A stretch of DNA of 64,000 nt from Sporocytophaga myxococcoides DSM 11118 (GCF_000426725.1 NZ_AUFX01000003.1:1-64000); one strand, 5' to 3'. Counted from the stretch's first letter, positions 1 to 8,129 are shown. Notes: generated by a model not told the origin, from the letters alone. A program made the numbers and translations.

Positions 1-48
1 AACGCTCTCCTTCAAAGGGAGATGTCCTGCCAGTTAGACGAAGGGAAA
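1..48 (-). tRNA. tRNA-Gln(UUG), partial
   Basis: On the minus strand the 5' part of a tRNA runs off the window edge. It shows an acceptor 5' strand TTTCCCT, a D-arm GTC/GAC pair around TAACTGGCAG, and an anticodon stem TCTCC/GGAGA enclosing the loop CTTTGAA, so the anticodon is TTG. U at position 1 fits glutamine tRNAs. The T-arm and 3' end lie outside the window. It follows tRNA-Pro with a 1-nt gap, so the two are probably co-transcribed. Confidence 0.88.
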
Positions 49-49
49 G

Positions 50-125
50 TCAGTAGGGCAGGATTCGAACCTGCGTGCTCCTCCTTCCAAGGGAGGCTAG
101 ATAAACCTGACTCCTATACCTACTG
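50..125 (-). tRNA. tRNA-Pro(UGG)
   Basis: A complete cloverleaf can be drawn on the minus strand: acceptor CAGTAGG/CCTACTG with discriminator A, a 3-bp D-stem TAG/CTA, anticodon stem CCTCC/GGAGG with loop CTTGGAA (anticodon TGG), and T-arm GCAGG-TTCGAAT-CCTGC. The length is 76 nt. CCA is not encoded. The gene is transcribed into tRNA-Gln and lies just downstream of a hairpin terminator that belongs to the small-ORF unit upstream. Confidence 0.9.
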
Positions 126-130
126 ATATA

Positions 131-165
131 AATAAAAAGCCCCTAAGATTTCTCCAAGGGGCTTT
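131..165 (-). terminator. Hairpin terminator of small-ORF unit 1
   Basis: A 9-bp perfect stem AAAGCCCCT/AGGGGCTTT has a 12-nt loop. Read on the minus strand it is followed by a T-rich run, as in an intrinsic terminator. The same hairpin, identical in stem and loop, recurs at 363-396. It ends the 23-codon ORF at 189-260 and separates it from the tRNA genes. Confidence 0.7.
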
Positions 166-188
166 ATGGACATTATAGTATATCTCAA

Positions 189-260
189 CTACATAGTATT
201 CCCCTTGATGTCTTCCGGCATCTGCTGCGGCTGATGGATATGTAATTGTATTGTTGTCAT
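189..260 (-). CDS. Small 23-residue peptide ORF, copy 1
   Basis: ATG at 260 opens a 23-codon frame starting MTTIQLHIHQPQQ and ending in TAG at 189. A paralogous frame of exactly the same length lies at 418-489; the two share 12 of 23 residues (MTTI-LHI near the start, then QQ, P, I, G and the final M). Equal length, a conserved frame and a terminator 24 bp after the stop argue for a real small gene. No signal peptide, cysteine or membrane segment is visible. No clear Shine-Dalgarno sequence is seen, which is usual in Bacteroidota. The family is not recognised; it could also be the coding-like part of a small structured RNA. Confidence 0.5.
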   Translation of the reverse strand: MTTIQLHIHQPQQMPEDIKGNTM

Positions 261-362
261 CTTATTGATTATTATTTATTCTTATAAAATAAAGTTCTTT
301 TGTGTACATTAATTAAGTACCTCATTTAAGTAAATGATTAACCTCTAACAAACTGATATAAA

Positions 363-396
363 ACAAAAAGCCCCTAAGATTTCTCCAAGGGGCTTT
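363..396 (-). terminator. Hairpin terminator of small-ORF unit 2
   Basis: This is the second copy of the AAAGCCCCT/AGGGGCTTT hairpin, with the same 12-nt loop as at 131-165 and a minus-strand T-run. It lies just past the stop codon of the ORF at 418-489. Conservation of the loop as well as the stem points to recent duplication, or to a function beyond termination. Confidence 0.7.
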
Positions 397-417
397 ATAT
401 ATAATATATTTTTTAAA

Positions 418-489
418 TTACATAATGATCCCCTGGATGCTTTGTGGCACCTGCTGTGTGTGGGGGATATGTAATTTTATTGTGGTCAT
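418..489 (-). CDS. Small 23-residue peptide ORF, copy 2
   Basis: ATG at 489 opens a 23-codon frame (starts MTTIKLHIPHTQQV, stop TAA at 418), paralogous to the ORF at 189-260. Differences between the copies include synonymous changes (ACA/ACC for Thr2, CCG/CCA for the shared Pro) as well as replacements, with no indel. The unit ORF plus terminator repeats with a period of about 230 bp. The function is unknown. Candidate roles are a leader peptide, a secreted or modified peptide, or a small regulatory RNA that happens to be open. Confidence 0.5.
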   Translation of the reverse strand: MTTIKLHIPHTQQVPQSIQGIIM

Positions 490-1048
490 GATACAAATGT
501 CGCTAGTTACAATTTCTCCTGCAAGAAATTTGTGTAAAATATTTTTTGAGGTAATTCATGTCATTACTTTTTAATAATAGTTGATGTGATAAAATAAGAC
601 ATAGTTTTAAGGATGATTTATTATGTTTCTTTAATGTATCAGCAGGATATGACAGCTGTATCATTCATAGCAAGAATGTTTAAATTATGGTAATATAATG
701 CTATCTATCAGACTAGCTTTATTATTTTATATAATTCAATCTTCCAATGACATCATCTTCATTATTGAAATTTACTATAGTAAAACTATTTTTTCATTAA
801 TATACATTTATAGGAATGATTTGATACTCAGAGTTAAATATGTTGTAGGTTTAAAAACTAAATTAAAAGAGGGAAAGATATACTAAAAAAAACTTAACTT
901 TCTTAAATATTTAACTTCTTTACCAGACTGATTGATGTCTTGTTTTCAGAAATTGGATTGATCATAAATAGGTGGTAGTTAATTTTTATAAAGTTTTATT
1001 GATGAATTTTTGTTGAATATATAGTTAATTGTTTTAATCAGAGTTTTT
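490..1048. other. AT-rich intergenic region
   Basis: No convincing gene was found. One 62-codon open frame at 698-886 (+) is low-complexity, isoleucine- and tyrosine-rich and has no visible ribosome site, so it is treated as chance. The region should hold the promoter of the small ORFs on the minus strand and that of the BNR protein on the plus strand, but no good TTTG/TAnnTTTG pair stands out. Confidence 0.4.
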
Positions 1049-3358
1049 ATGCGAAAGCTTACTTTATTCTTTATTTGTATCCTTTTGTTAAAGGGTGCTT
1101 ATGCTCAAAATTGTTATTTTAGTTCTGGTTCTATCATTAAGGACCTTTTTATTGTAAGCAAAGACACAGTCTTCATGGTTGGTACGGAGGGGCGTATACT
1201 TCGGTCTACAGATTCCGGAAGAAAATGGCAGGTAGTATACAATGATCCTAAATTCAGGACTTTGAATACATTATTTTTTTTAGACTCAAAAACAGGTTTT
1301 GTGGGTGGATATGAAGGGCTTTTGTTAAAAACAACTGATGGAGGAGTTAATTGGGATGTATTAACGACAAGCCTCGGGATTGTTCCGGTATTTAAACTTC
1401 ATTTTAACGGACTTAAGGGAAACGCAGTATTAGGTGGCAGCATCGCTTATACTGAAGATGGGGGGGTAAACTGGACAAGTAAAAGTGTCTGTAACCAATG
1501 CGGTGATTTTACTTTTCCAGAGCCTTTGGTAGGTTATAATGGGAACTGTTACACATATGATGGAGGCGTGACATGGATAGCAACACCCTGGAGCTATGCA
1601 AATTCTGTTTTCATAACAAAGGAAGTTGGGTTTAGAACTTCATCGGGGGTTTCCCGGACAAGAGATGGCGGACTAACCTGGATATATGAAGGAGATCCCA
1701 TTGAAATTGTAGATGCTTGGTTTATAGACTCTTTAAACGGCTATGGGATTTCTCGAAATTTAGGGTTCTTTTCCACTTCTGATGCCGGAAGGAACTGGAC
1801 ATCGGCAAATAATCCCAGTGATATAAACAACATAGATGTAATCAAATACGCATATGGGGTAGGATTTGCATATGATTCTGAATCTAAAAATCTATTACGA
1901 TTAGAAAATGACAAGTCTGAAATTGTATTTGGACAAATTACTTCAATAAACTCAACTAAACCGGATGGTAATTCGATTAATGTAAATGTAACACCGGATA
2001 GTTCAGTGTTTGTATCTAGAGGAAACGATATTTATAAATTAACTAGAGGAGAACAGAAGTGGACAAAAAGCTCTGTTTCAGATTATATTCTGGATATGTT
2101 TTTTATAGATAAGGATACAGGGTATCTTGCATCCCATATTTTAGCTAAGACTACTGACGGAGGAAAAACATGGAGTTCATCAAAAACAATAGATGCTCAG
2201 ACAATTTTCTTTCCAGATGCCAAAACAGGATATTATGGTCACGAAACAGGCAATCAGATTGGTAAAACTACGAACTATGGAGCATCCTGGAATTTTCAAT
2301 ATATAACTTCGGCTGGAAGCGGTATAAGATCTATCTTTTTCCCTGATGCATCAACAGGATATCTGGCTAGTACAAATGGAAAGATAAGTAAATGTACTAA
2401 TGGATTAAACTGGGTAGGTCAGACTACCGGAGTTTCCGCAACTCTTAATGATATTTATTTTGTTGATGCAAATAAAGGAGTGGTTGTTGGCAATTCAGGA
2501 ACACTCTTAACAACAAATAATGGAGGCACTCAGTGGAACAAAGTTCAACTGCCTACCACTGTCAATTTGAATTCTGTATATTTTGTAAATAAGGAAACAG
2601 GGTATGTAGTAGGTAACACAGGCACCGTTTTAGTTACCAATAATGGGGGAGAAACGTGGGATGTTTATCCACTTCCTTTGTTAGATAATCTATACTCCAT
2701 TTATTTTTACAATGGCATAGGTTATATTGCAGGTGAAAATAACCTTGTCTTAGAACTTAATCATTCACTTAAACCTTCCGGAGAACTTCCTTCTGTGGTT
2801 ACAACGCACCTCTCATTGGAGAGCGAAACAAGTGCAAATGTGGAAGGTAATATTACTAATGATGGGGGGAATGATATTATTTCCAGGGGATTTTGTTGGA
2901 GTACTACTCCTGGCCCGACCATCAATGATTATAAAACAACGATAGGATCAGGTGTTGGTATCTTCTCAAGCCTCTTGGCCAATCTTACCCAGGAAACAAC
3001 ATATTATGTAAGAGCTTATGCAACTAATGGAATTGGCACGTCCTATGGAAATGAAATTATCTTTAGCACGGCTATTGGTACAGGAATAAGCAATAACTTC
3101 ATGGGGAACAATATAACTATTTATCCAAATCCCGGAAATGGAAAGCTGAAATTGAATGGAAAGTTAACAGATTGGTCAGATTTTGAAGTCAGACTTATGA
3201 ATTGTATAGGTGTTATTGTGTATAGTAAAGAAGTACATAACTATTCAGACTCTTATGATGGATTGTTAGATCTTGAGTTATTATCTCCAGGAATATACAC
3301 TATTCATATAGTAGGTAAAAATAAAGTGTATTCAGATAAACTTGTAATTTCCAAATAA
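1049..3358 (+). CDS. T9SS-sorted BNR/Ycf48-like beta-propeller protein
   Basis: A 769-residue secreted protein. Residues 1-19 form a signal peptide ending KGAYAQ. Residues about 30-570 carry many repeats with the core T-[TN]-[DN]-G-G-x-x-W (TTDGGVNW, TNNGGTQW, TNNGGETW), the BNR/Ycf48-like photosystem-assembly-factor propeller signature. Residues about 580-680 look like a fibronectin-III-type domain (RGFCWST, YYVRAYATNGIGTSYG). The last 85 residues contain YPNPGNGKLKL and end in a type A T9SS sorting domain, so the mature protein should be surface-attached or secreted. A strong terminator follows. The ligand is unknown; cell-surface adhesion or polymer binding is inference. Confidence 0.85.
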   Translation: MRKLTLFFICILLLKGAYAQNCYFSSGSIIKDLFIVSKDTVFMVGTEGRILRSTDSGRKWQVVYNDPKFRTLNTLFFLDSKTGFVGGYEGLLLKTTDGGVNWDVLTTSLGIVPVFKLHFNGLKGNAVLGGSIAYTEDGGVNWTSKSVCNQCGDFTFPEPLVGYNGNCYTYDGGVTWIATPWSYANSVFITKEVGFRTSSGVSRTRDGGLTWIYEGDPIEIVDAWFIDSLNGYGISRNLGFFSTSDAGRNWTSANNPSDINNIDVIKYAYGVGFAYDSESKNLLRLENDKSEIVFGQITSINSTKPDGNSINVNVTPDSSVFVSRGNDIYKLTRGEQKWTKSSVSDYILDMFFIDKDTGYLASHILAKTTDGGKTWSSSKTIDAQTIFFPDAKTGYYGHETGNQIGKTTNYGASWNFQYITSAGSGIRSIFFPDASTGYLASTNGKISKCTNGLNWVGQTTGVSATLNDIYFVDANKGVVVGNSGTLLTTNNGGTQWNKVQLPTTVNLNSVYFVNKETGYVVGNTGTVLVTNNGGETWDVYPLPLLDNLYSIYFYNGIGYIAGENNLVLELNHSLKPSGELPSVVTTHLSLESETSANVEGNITNDGGNDIISRGFCWSTTPGPTINDYKTTIGSGVGIFSSLLANLTQETTYYVRAYATNGIGTSYGNEIIFSTAIGTGISNNFMGNNITIYPNPGNGKLKLNGKLTDWSDFEVRLMNCIGVIVYSKEVHNYSDSYDGLLDLELLSPGIYTIHIVGKNKVYSDKLVISK

Positions 3359-3380
3359 CATTTATTAATTTATAATGTGT

Positions 3381-3423
3381 TAATGAAAGAAGTGCAATGT
3401 TTGACATTGCACTTCTTTCATTA
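3381..3423 (+). terminator. Strong hairpin terminator
   Basis: A 20-bp perfect stem with a 3-nt loop lies 23 bp after the stop of the BNR protein and is followed by T-rich DNA. The stem is symmetric, so it could also stop transcription coming from the minus strand. Confidence 0.8.
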
Positions 3424-4514
3424 TGTATTATTTTTGTTTTTTTTATATGTTGTTGGTGTCTTTAATTCACATTTTTTTGTATTGAGTTAAGCACGAAAAA
3501 CTCCTGCTGGGACGTAATTACAATTATGCAGCTAGAGTTTCTTTTTTAATGATAGTATATTTTTCTTGAGTTCAGTTTTATCAGATTCTTCAACTATCAG
3601 ATTACTTATTTGCAGAGCTTTCAGGAATTTTAAATCCCTTTCATCCGGAAGATCAATTTCATATTTATAGAATGAATTTAAAGGAGACACATCAATGGTT
3701 GTTGTCATCCTGTCGTCCATTTATATACAAACATTCCTGATCTCGTACCGATTTTTCTATTGGTATTCCAGTCTTAGTATGAACATAATTAGTAACTTTT
3801 TCTAAAACAGGAAATATTGAATCACCTTTAAAAGCAATGGCATCCACAACTCATCAACTAGGGAATCTGGAATCAGAAGTGGTTCCGTTCGTTATTTAAG
3901 ATCAATTAAAACTAGAATATTTTTTTTCAAATCAACAGCATCCTTGGATTTATATCCATTAAAATAGTATTGTATGCTCACTTTAGCCAAATCATAGTCA
4001 CTTAACTTCAAATGCGGGATAGTAAGTTTTATTCTGAACCAGATGAAGCATCATTAAGTATTGAGAGATATAGTAGATTTTTTGAAGTTCAGATTTGGCT
4101 GTCAGTGATTTGGAAAGAAGTAGTTCCGCGTATTCATTTGATCCATCATTCTTGATAGCAGTAAGAATAAATTCTTCAAATTCATTTAATGGTTTAAGGG
4201 GTTCATAATTTGAACCTATAGTCCATAAAAGGTTGTAACGGACACTATCGTTTTAAATTGGTAAATCATTTGCTGTAGGAGACCAGACAGAATAAGCAGT
4301 GTTAGATTTTATTGCTTCCAGATAGTCTTTAAATTTCGGAACAGACTTTATATTCTTTTCCAGATATTTTATTCTAACCTTATCAGAGTGTGAGGCGTTT
4401 AAAAAAAGTACATATCGTTTTCCAATCTTAAAGGTATTTATCGGTCCATACCTGTTACTAAAACCTCTAACATATATTTCATTAACTGGGACTTTGCCTT
4501 TTAGTATCTTTAAA

Positions 4515-4523
4515 GGTTTAAGC
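4515..4523. repeat. Target site duplication, left copy
   Basis: The 9-bp sequence GGTTTAAGC directly abuts the left terminal inverted repeat of the IS and is matched exactly at 5895-5903. Confidence 0.88.
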
Positions 4524-4547
4524 CATTACTGTCCGGTAAAAAAAATT

Positions 4548-4574
4548 AAAGGAGGCGATTAGGCCTCCTTTTTT
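4548..4574 (+). terminator. IS left-end insulating terminator
   Basis: The hairpin AAGGAGGC/GCCTCCTT followed by a T-run sits between the left inverted repeat and the transposase start. It would block read-through from neighbouring host genes into the transposase, a common way for an IS to keep expression low. Confidence 0.7.
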
Positions 4575-4612
4575 GTTTGTAGTTTTCTGGTGACCAAACC
4601 TTAAACCAAACA

Positions 4613-5806
4613 ATGAACAAAAGTACTCATTTTACCGGACAGCCGACATATTGTCAATTAATAAATCTCATCCCCAAAGAGTTAGTTTTAAAGCTTGCCA
4701 ATCAGTATCAGTCTGATCGATATTGCAAAAAGTTTACGACTTGGAATCACTTAGCAACCATGCTTTTTTCATGTTGGGGAGGCTGTACCTCATTGCGTGA
4801 AGTTTCAACAGGAATGAGGGCTTTAGAGGGTAAGCTAGTTTCTTCCAGGGTAAATTATTTCCCTACTCGTAGTACTTTTTCAGATGCCAATGCAAGACAC
4901 AGCAGCAAAGTTTTTGAAGAGATATATTTTAAACTGAAAGATTATTGGGACTCTGTTTTATCGGACAGCCGAAAAGATAATAATATTTTCTTTATGGACT
5001 CTACTGTCATAAGCTTATTCCAGGAGATATTCAAAAATTCAGGATCAAGTAAAGCTGATGGAAGAAGGAAAGGTGGATTAAAGGTTCATACAGTAATCAA
5101 TGAGCAGTCCTTTAGCCCTCAAATTGTTAATATAACTGATGGAGCCGTCAATGATATTTCTTTTATGTCTAAAGTTACAGTACCTGCAGGAAGCACCATT
5201 ATAATGGACAGAGGATACAGATCATATAAATATTACAATTTATGGACGAAGCAGAATATCAGATGGGTGACCAGGTTGCGTGAACCTTGTTATTGGCGTC
5301 CCAAAGAATACTATCTGGTTAGTGAGGAGCAGAAACAAGCTGGAGTATTGTCTGATGAACGTGTTTGTCTTGGATTTCCTCAAAAGAAGACAGAAAAAGT
5401 AAAATGTAGATTGATTCGTTTCTGGGACCCAAAAAATAAGAAAGAGTTTGAGTATTTAACCAATGACTTTATAAGCGAACCTGCTACTATTGCGGATTTA
5501 TATAAGAAAAGATGGGCTGTAGAGCTCTTATTTAAAAGGCTAAAGCAAAATATGCCTTTACAATACTTTCTGGGAGAAAATCAGAATGCTATACGAATTC
5601 AAATATGGTGTGCATTAATCGCTGACCTATTAATAAATGTCATAAAGAAACAGGTAAAAAAGTCTTGGGCTTTTTCGTCAATAGTTTCATTGATCAGACT
5701 TCACTTGTTTAATTATTTAAATCTTATTTCATTTTTAAATAATCCGGAAAGCGCAATTATAACATCTCAACCAAGCAAGCAAATCAAAATAGTATTTTCA
5801 GGGTAG
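4613..5806 (+). CDS. IS4-family DDE transposase
   Basis: A 397-residue transposase that cuts and pastes the surrounding IS. The N-terminal 70 or so residues resemble the DUF4372 domain found before DDE_Tnp_1 domains. The catalytic triad can be placed: D129 in FFMDSTVI, D199 in IIMDRGY, and E304 in YKKRWAVELLFKRLK, which matches exactly the IS4 signature Y-x2-R-x3-E-x6-K. The gene is full length without shifts or stops and fills most of the element, so it is probably active. ATG at 4613 is the only good start after the insulating terminator. Confidence 0.93.
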   Translation: MNKSTHFTGQPTYCQLINLIPKELVLKLANQYQSDRYCKKFTTWNHLATMLFSCWGGCTSLREVSTGMRALEGKLVSSRVNYFPTRSTFSDANARHSSKVFEEIYFKLKDYWDSVLSDSRKDNNIFFMDSTVISLFQEIFKNSGSSKADGRRKGGLKVHTVINEQSFSPQIVNITDGAVNDISFMSKVTVPAGSTIIMDRGYRSYKYYNLWTKQNIRWVTRLREPCYWRPKEYYLVSEEQKQAGVLSDERVCLGFPQKKTEKVKCRLIRFWDPKNKKEFEYLTNDFISEPATIADLYKKRWAVELLFKRLKQNMPLQYFLGENQNAIRIQIWCALIADLLINVIKKQVKKSWAFSSIVSLIRLHLFNYLNLISFLNNPESAIITSQPSKQIKIVFSG

Positions 5807-5823
5807 GCCTCTTTTTATTAAAT

Positions 5824-5863
5824 GAAAAAAAGTGTCCTATTTTAATAGTAGGAGCACTTTTTT
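5824..5863 (+). terminator. IS right-end terminator
   Basis: A near-perfect inverted repeat with arms AAAAGTG-CCTA and TAGGA-CACTTTT has a T-run on either strand. It follows the transposase stop by 17 bp and lies just inside the right end of the IS, so it ends the transposase message and can block inward transcription on the minus strand. Confidence 0.7.
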
Positions 5864-5894
5864 ATGTCTTTTCATTTTTTACCGGACAGTAATG

Positions 5895-5903
5895 GGTTTA
5901 AGC
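5895..5903. repeat. Target site duplication, right copy
   Basis: GGTTTAAGC, identical to 4515-4523, abuts the right inverted repeat of the IS. Confidence 0.88.
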
Positions 5904-6268
5904 TTTGCGCCGAAAGCCCCTTCTTTAGTAACTTCTGCAATCGTAATCAAATCAGATTCACCAATCATTTCGTCCCATTCAGGATCTTCCCATTGATCAG
6001 CTTTAAGGGGATTAGTTAACAATAGAGGTAAAAGACAAATAAGAATTTTTAAGATACTATTCATAGGTAATGATATTACTTATGAATAGAAGGTTCTTAT
6101 ATTTTATAAGAAACAGTACAAAGGTATGCATTTCATTCAGGATGAAACAAAAGTTTAGCGGTGGGAATGCGGGAAGTCGTGCATCTCATTTCAATGAAGT
6201 TATTATGTTTAAAAGCTAAATTATAAATCATTCAATTCATCATACTTGCGTTAAATATGTAGAAATAA

Positions 6269-6304
6269 TTTGCGAAAATGAATGGTTGCGCATATATTTG
6301 CAAC
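6269..6304 (+). promoter_or_regulatory. Bacteroidota promoter with ArsR operator
   Basis: TTTG at 6269-6272, a 20-bp spacer and TATATTTG at 6293-6300 match the Bacteroidota promoter consensus TTTG-N19-21-TAnnTTTG exactly. The inverted repeat GTTGC-N10-GCAAC (6285-6304) covers the -7 element, a typical position for an ArsR-type repressor site. The ArsR start codon is about 30 bp downstream, so autoregulation of the operon is likely. Confidence 0.7.
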
Positions 6305-6335
6305 TGTTCGGTTTCGAAAATAAATGAACTGATAA

Positions 6336-6662
6336 ATGAGAAGAGATATTTTCCAGGCAATTGCCGATCCTACTAGGAGGGCTATTATTGCTTTAATTGC
6401 AATACAGGCAATGACTCCTAATGCTATTGCTGAAAACTTCAATACAACACGTCAGGCTGTTTCAAAACATTTACGCATTCTTACTGAATGTGAACTTGTA
6501 AAACAGGAACATCAGGGCAGAGAGATTTACTATTCACTTGAAATTGATAAAATGAAAGAGATAGACAAATGGCTTGAACAGTTCCGCAAAATATGGGAGA
6601 CACGTTTTTCCCAACTTGACGACTTATTATCCACTATTAAAAAGCAAAAAAATGAAAAGTAA
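6336..6662 (+). CDS. ArsR-family winged-helix transcriptional regulator
   Basis: A 108-residue repressor-type protein. It opens [14 protein letters not shown], the typical ArsR/SmtB start, and has a winged helix with recognition helix [13 protein letters not shown] followed by a wing ([15 protein letters not shown]). No Cys metal-binding motif is present, so it belongs with the non-metal ArsR regulators usually coupled to SRPBCC proteins. Its stop overlaps the next start by 11 bp, showing translational coupling. The operator in its promoter suggests it represses its own operon. The effector is unknown. Confidence 0.9.
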   Translation: MRRDIFQAIADPTRRAIIALIAIQAMTPNAIAENFNTTRQAVSKHLRILTECELVKQEHQGREIYYSLEIDKMKEIDKWLEQFRKIWETRFSQLDDLLSTIKKQKNEK

Positions 6663-7155
6663 TCTCCTATTTGATTTTACCGTAAATAAGGAAAATAAAA
6701 CCATTCACATAAAACGTGAGTTTGATGCCGGTATCGAACTGGTATGGCAAGCATGGACAAAAGCGGAGTTGTTGGACCAATGGTGGGCACCGAAACCTTA
6801 TCATATTGAGACAAAATCATTAGATATAAGAGTAGGGGGAATGTGGCTTTATGCAATGGTTAGTCCTGAGAATGAAAAAATGTGGTGTAAAGCGGATTAC
6901 AAGGCCATTGAGTCATGCAAACTGCTATCATGGTTAGATGCATTTTGTGATGAAAACGGAATTGAAAATACCATTAAACCACGTTCCTTATGGACAAACA
7001 ACTTTACAGAAAACACTGGGATCACCACTGTAAACATTACTTTAAAGCATGACAAACTTGAAGACATTGAAATGATGATTGAGATGGGCTTTAAAGAAGG
7101 GCTTACAATGGCACTAGAGAATCTGGATGAATATTTATTAACCATTAAAAAATAA
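6652..7155 (+). CDS. SRPBCC/AHSA1-family protein
   Basis: A 167-residue START-like (Bet v1 fold) protein. The AHSA1 pattern is clear: [20 protein letters not shown] followed by [12 protein letters not shown]. It ends with helix [18 protein letters not shown], which closes the hydrophobic pocket in this family. The frame is open further upstream, but ATG 6652, which overlaps the ArsR stop, is preferred because the domain begins there. Proteins of this pair (ArsR plus SRPBCC) are common. The ligand is unknown, and a role in binding a hydrophobic small molecule is inference. Confidence 0.88.
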   Translation: MKSNLLFDFTVNKENKTIHIKREFDAGIELVWQAWTKAELLDQWWAPKPYHIETKSLDIRVGGMWLYAMVSPENEKMWCKADYKAIESCKLLSWLDAFCDENGIENTIKPRSLWTNNFTENTGITTVNITLKHDKLEDIEMMIEMGFKEGLTMALENLDEYLLTIKK

Positions 7156-7160
7156 AACTA

Positions 7161-7535
7161 ATGAAAAAGAACAGAATAATTTTCTGGATTACAACAAGTA
7201 TCATATTCCTTTGGGAAGGACTGATGCCTCTTAGCACACTTTTGTTTAAACCTGAATATGCTACAGTAGGGACAAGACCTTTGGGCTATCCTGACTATTT
7301 TGCTTATGCTTTAATAGTTTTCAAAGCGTTAGGTGCAACATCATTAATGCTTCCTAAGCTACCAGGAAAATTGAGAGAATGGGCTTATGCAGGACTTACA
7401 TTCAATTTAATATTTGCCGTAATCAGCCATGTTGCGGTGGATAAAAATATCAGCTATATTTTAATGCCAATAGTAGTATGGGCTATTCTTGCAGTATCAT
7501 ATATTTATAATCAAAAAATTCAAAACAATAGCTAA
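7161..7535 (+). CDS. DoxX-like membrane protein
   Basis: A 124-residue inner-membrane protein with four predicted transmembrane helices (about residues 8-25, 47-66, 73-93 and 98-116). The pattern GYPDYFAYALIVFKALGATSLMLPKLPGKLREWAYAG is typical of the DoxX-like family (shortened here to its key residues: GYPDYF, K55-x-LGA, LPG, KEWAYAG-type). It starts 5 bp after the SRPBCC stop, so it is the third gene of the ArsR operon. Such triads are frequent in Bacteroidota; the biochemical role is not established. Confidence 0.8.
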   Translation: MKKNRIIFWITTSIIFLWEGLMPLSTLLFKPEYATVGTRPLGYPDYFAYALIVFKALGATSLMLPKLPGKLREWAYAGLTFNLIFAVISHVAVDKNISYILMPIVVWAILAVSYIYNQKIQNNS

Positions 7536-7556
7536 ATCAGAATATTTCTCGCGATA

Positions 7557-7564
7557 TACCTTTG
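7557..7564 (+). promoter_or_regulatory. Candidate -7 element for the VOC gene
   Basis: TACCTTTG fits the Bacteroidota -7 consensus TAnnTTTG, 47 bp before the next start codon. No matching TTTG is seen at the right distance upstream, so this is a weak call. Confidence 0.3.
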
Positions 7565-7611
7565 GCAAAAGACCTGATAATCGGAGGTTGTGATTTTTAA
7601 TCTTATGATAT

Positions 7612-8058
7612 ATGATAAAAGATAAATTATTAAGTATGCACAATGTCGGCATCGTTGTAGAGTCACTCGATGGTGCCATTTCTTTTTTCACCGAGTTAGG
7701 ACTGAAACTTGAAGGGCGTGCCTTTGTGGAAGGAGAGTGGGCTGGTCGTGTTACCGGACTGGGTTCTCAACGTGTAGAAATTGCTATGATGGTTACACCT
7801 GATGGGCATAGCCGACTTGAACTCTCGAGATTTCTTACTCCATCAACTATCTCAGATCACCGCACTGCGCCTGTGAACGCTCTCGGTTACCTACGCGTCA
7901 TGTTCAATGTTCAAGACATTGACGAGGTAGTATTCAGGCTTAAGAAGCATGGTGCCGAGATCGTCGGCGAAGTGGTTCAATACGAGAATATATATCGACT
8001 CTGTTACATACGCGGACACGAAGGAATTCTTATAGGATTGGCAGAAGATATTCGATAA
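7612..8058 (+). CDS. VOC-family (glyoxalase/bleomycin-resistance-like) protein
   Basis: A 148-residue protein with the vicinal-oxygen-chelate beta-alpha-beta3 pattern: MHNVGIVVESLDGAISFFTE at the start and the second module (VNALGYLRVMFNVQDIDEVV) ending in IRGHEGILIGLAED. Metal-ligand-like His/Glu residues are at the usual ends of each module. The coding sequence is richer in G+C and in CGC/CGT arginine and CTC leucine codons than the genes on either side, hinting at acquisition from outside. The substrate cannot be told from sequence. Confidence 0.85.
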   Translation: MIKDKLLSMHNVGIVVESLDGAISFFTELGLKLEGRAFVEGEWAGRVTGLGSQRVEIAMMVTPDGHSRLELSRFLTPSTISDHRTAPVNALGYLRVMFNVQDIDEVVFRLKKHGAEIVGEVVQYENIYRLCYIRGHEGILIGLAEDIR

Positions 8059-8129
8059 CCGGCAGCGATACCCATCTATCTTTTATATGAACATCCTCTA
8101 ATCAGTATTAACAATCCAAACGAAATAAG

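Larger units (their letters stand above)
4524..5894 (+). mobile_element. IS4-family insertion sequence, complete
   Basis: A 1371-bp element. The terminal inverted repeats match perfectly over 20 bp (CATTACTGTCCGGTAAAAAA at the left, its complement at the right). It is flanked by the 9-bp direct repeat GGTTTAAGC, within the duplication length known for IS4-type elements. It holds one full-length transposase gene and has a hairpin terminator just inside each end. The exact ends of repeat and duplication could shift by one or two bases because CC/GG flanks are ambiguous. Intact ends, gene and duplication suggest a fairly recent insertion. Confidence 0.92.
3532..6064 (-). pseudogene. Decayed secreted-protein gene split by an IS
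   Basis: Read on the minus strand, the piece at 6064-5895 encodes a signal peptide (MNSILKILICLLPLLL) and an N-terminus. If the IS and one 9-bp target copy are removed, the frame continues without a shift into 4514-4253 (PLKILKGKVPVNEIYVRGFS). It then meets an in-frame TAA (4255-4253), beyond which coding-like sequence resumes in the same frame (NDSVRYNLLW). A frameshift follows near 4040, giving SDYDLAKVSIQYYFNGYKSK, then a second TAA (3894-3892), then shifted pieces (DAIAFKGDSIFPVLEKV) down to a last open stretch at 3720-3532 (MDDRMTTTIDVSPLNS). The ancestor was probably about 330 residues and exported; its family is not recognised. The N-terminal and C-terminal fragments may look like intact short genes but are remnants. 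Confidence 0.8.

Noticed and set aside
698-886. 62-codon open frame, plus strand
   Set aside because: Low-complexity Ile/Tyr-rich product in AT-rich DNA, no ribosome site, no paralogue or neighbour support.
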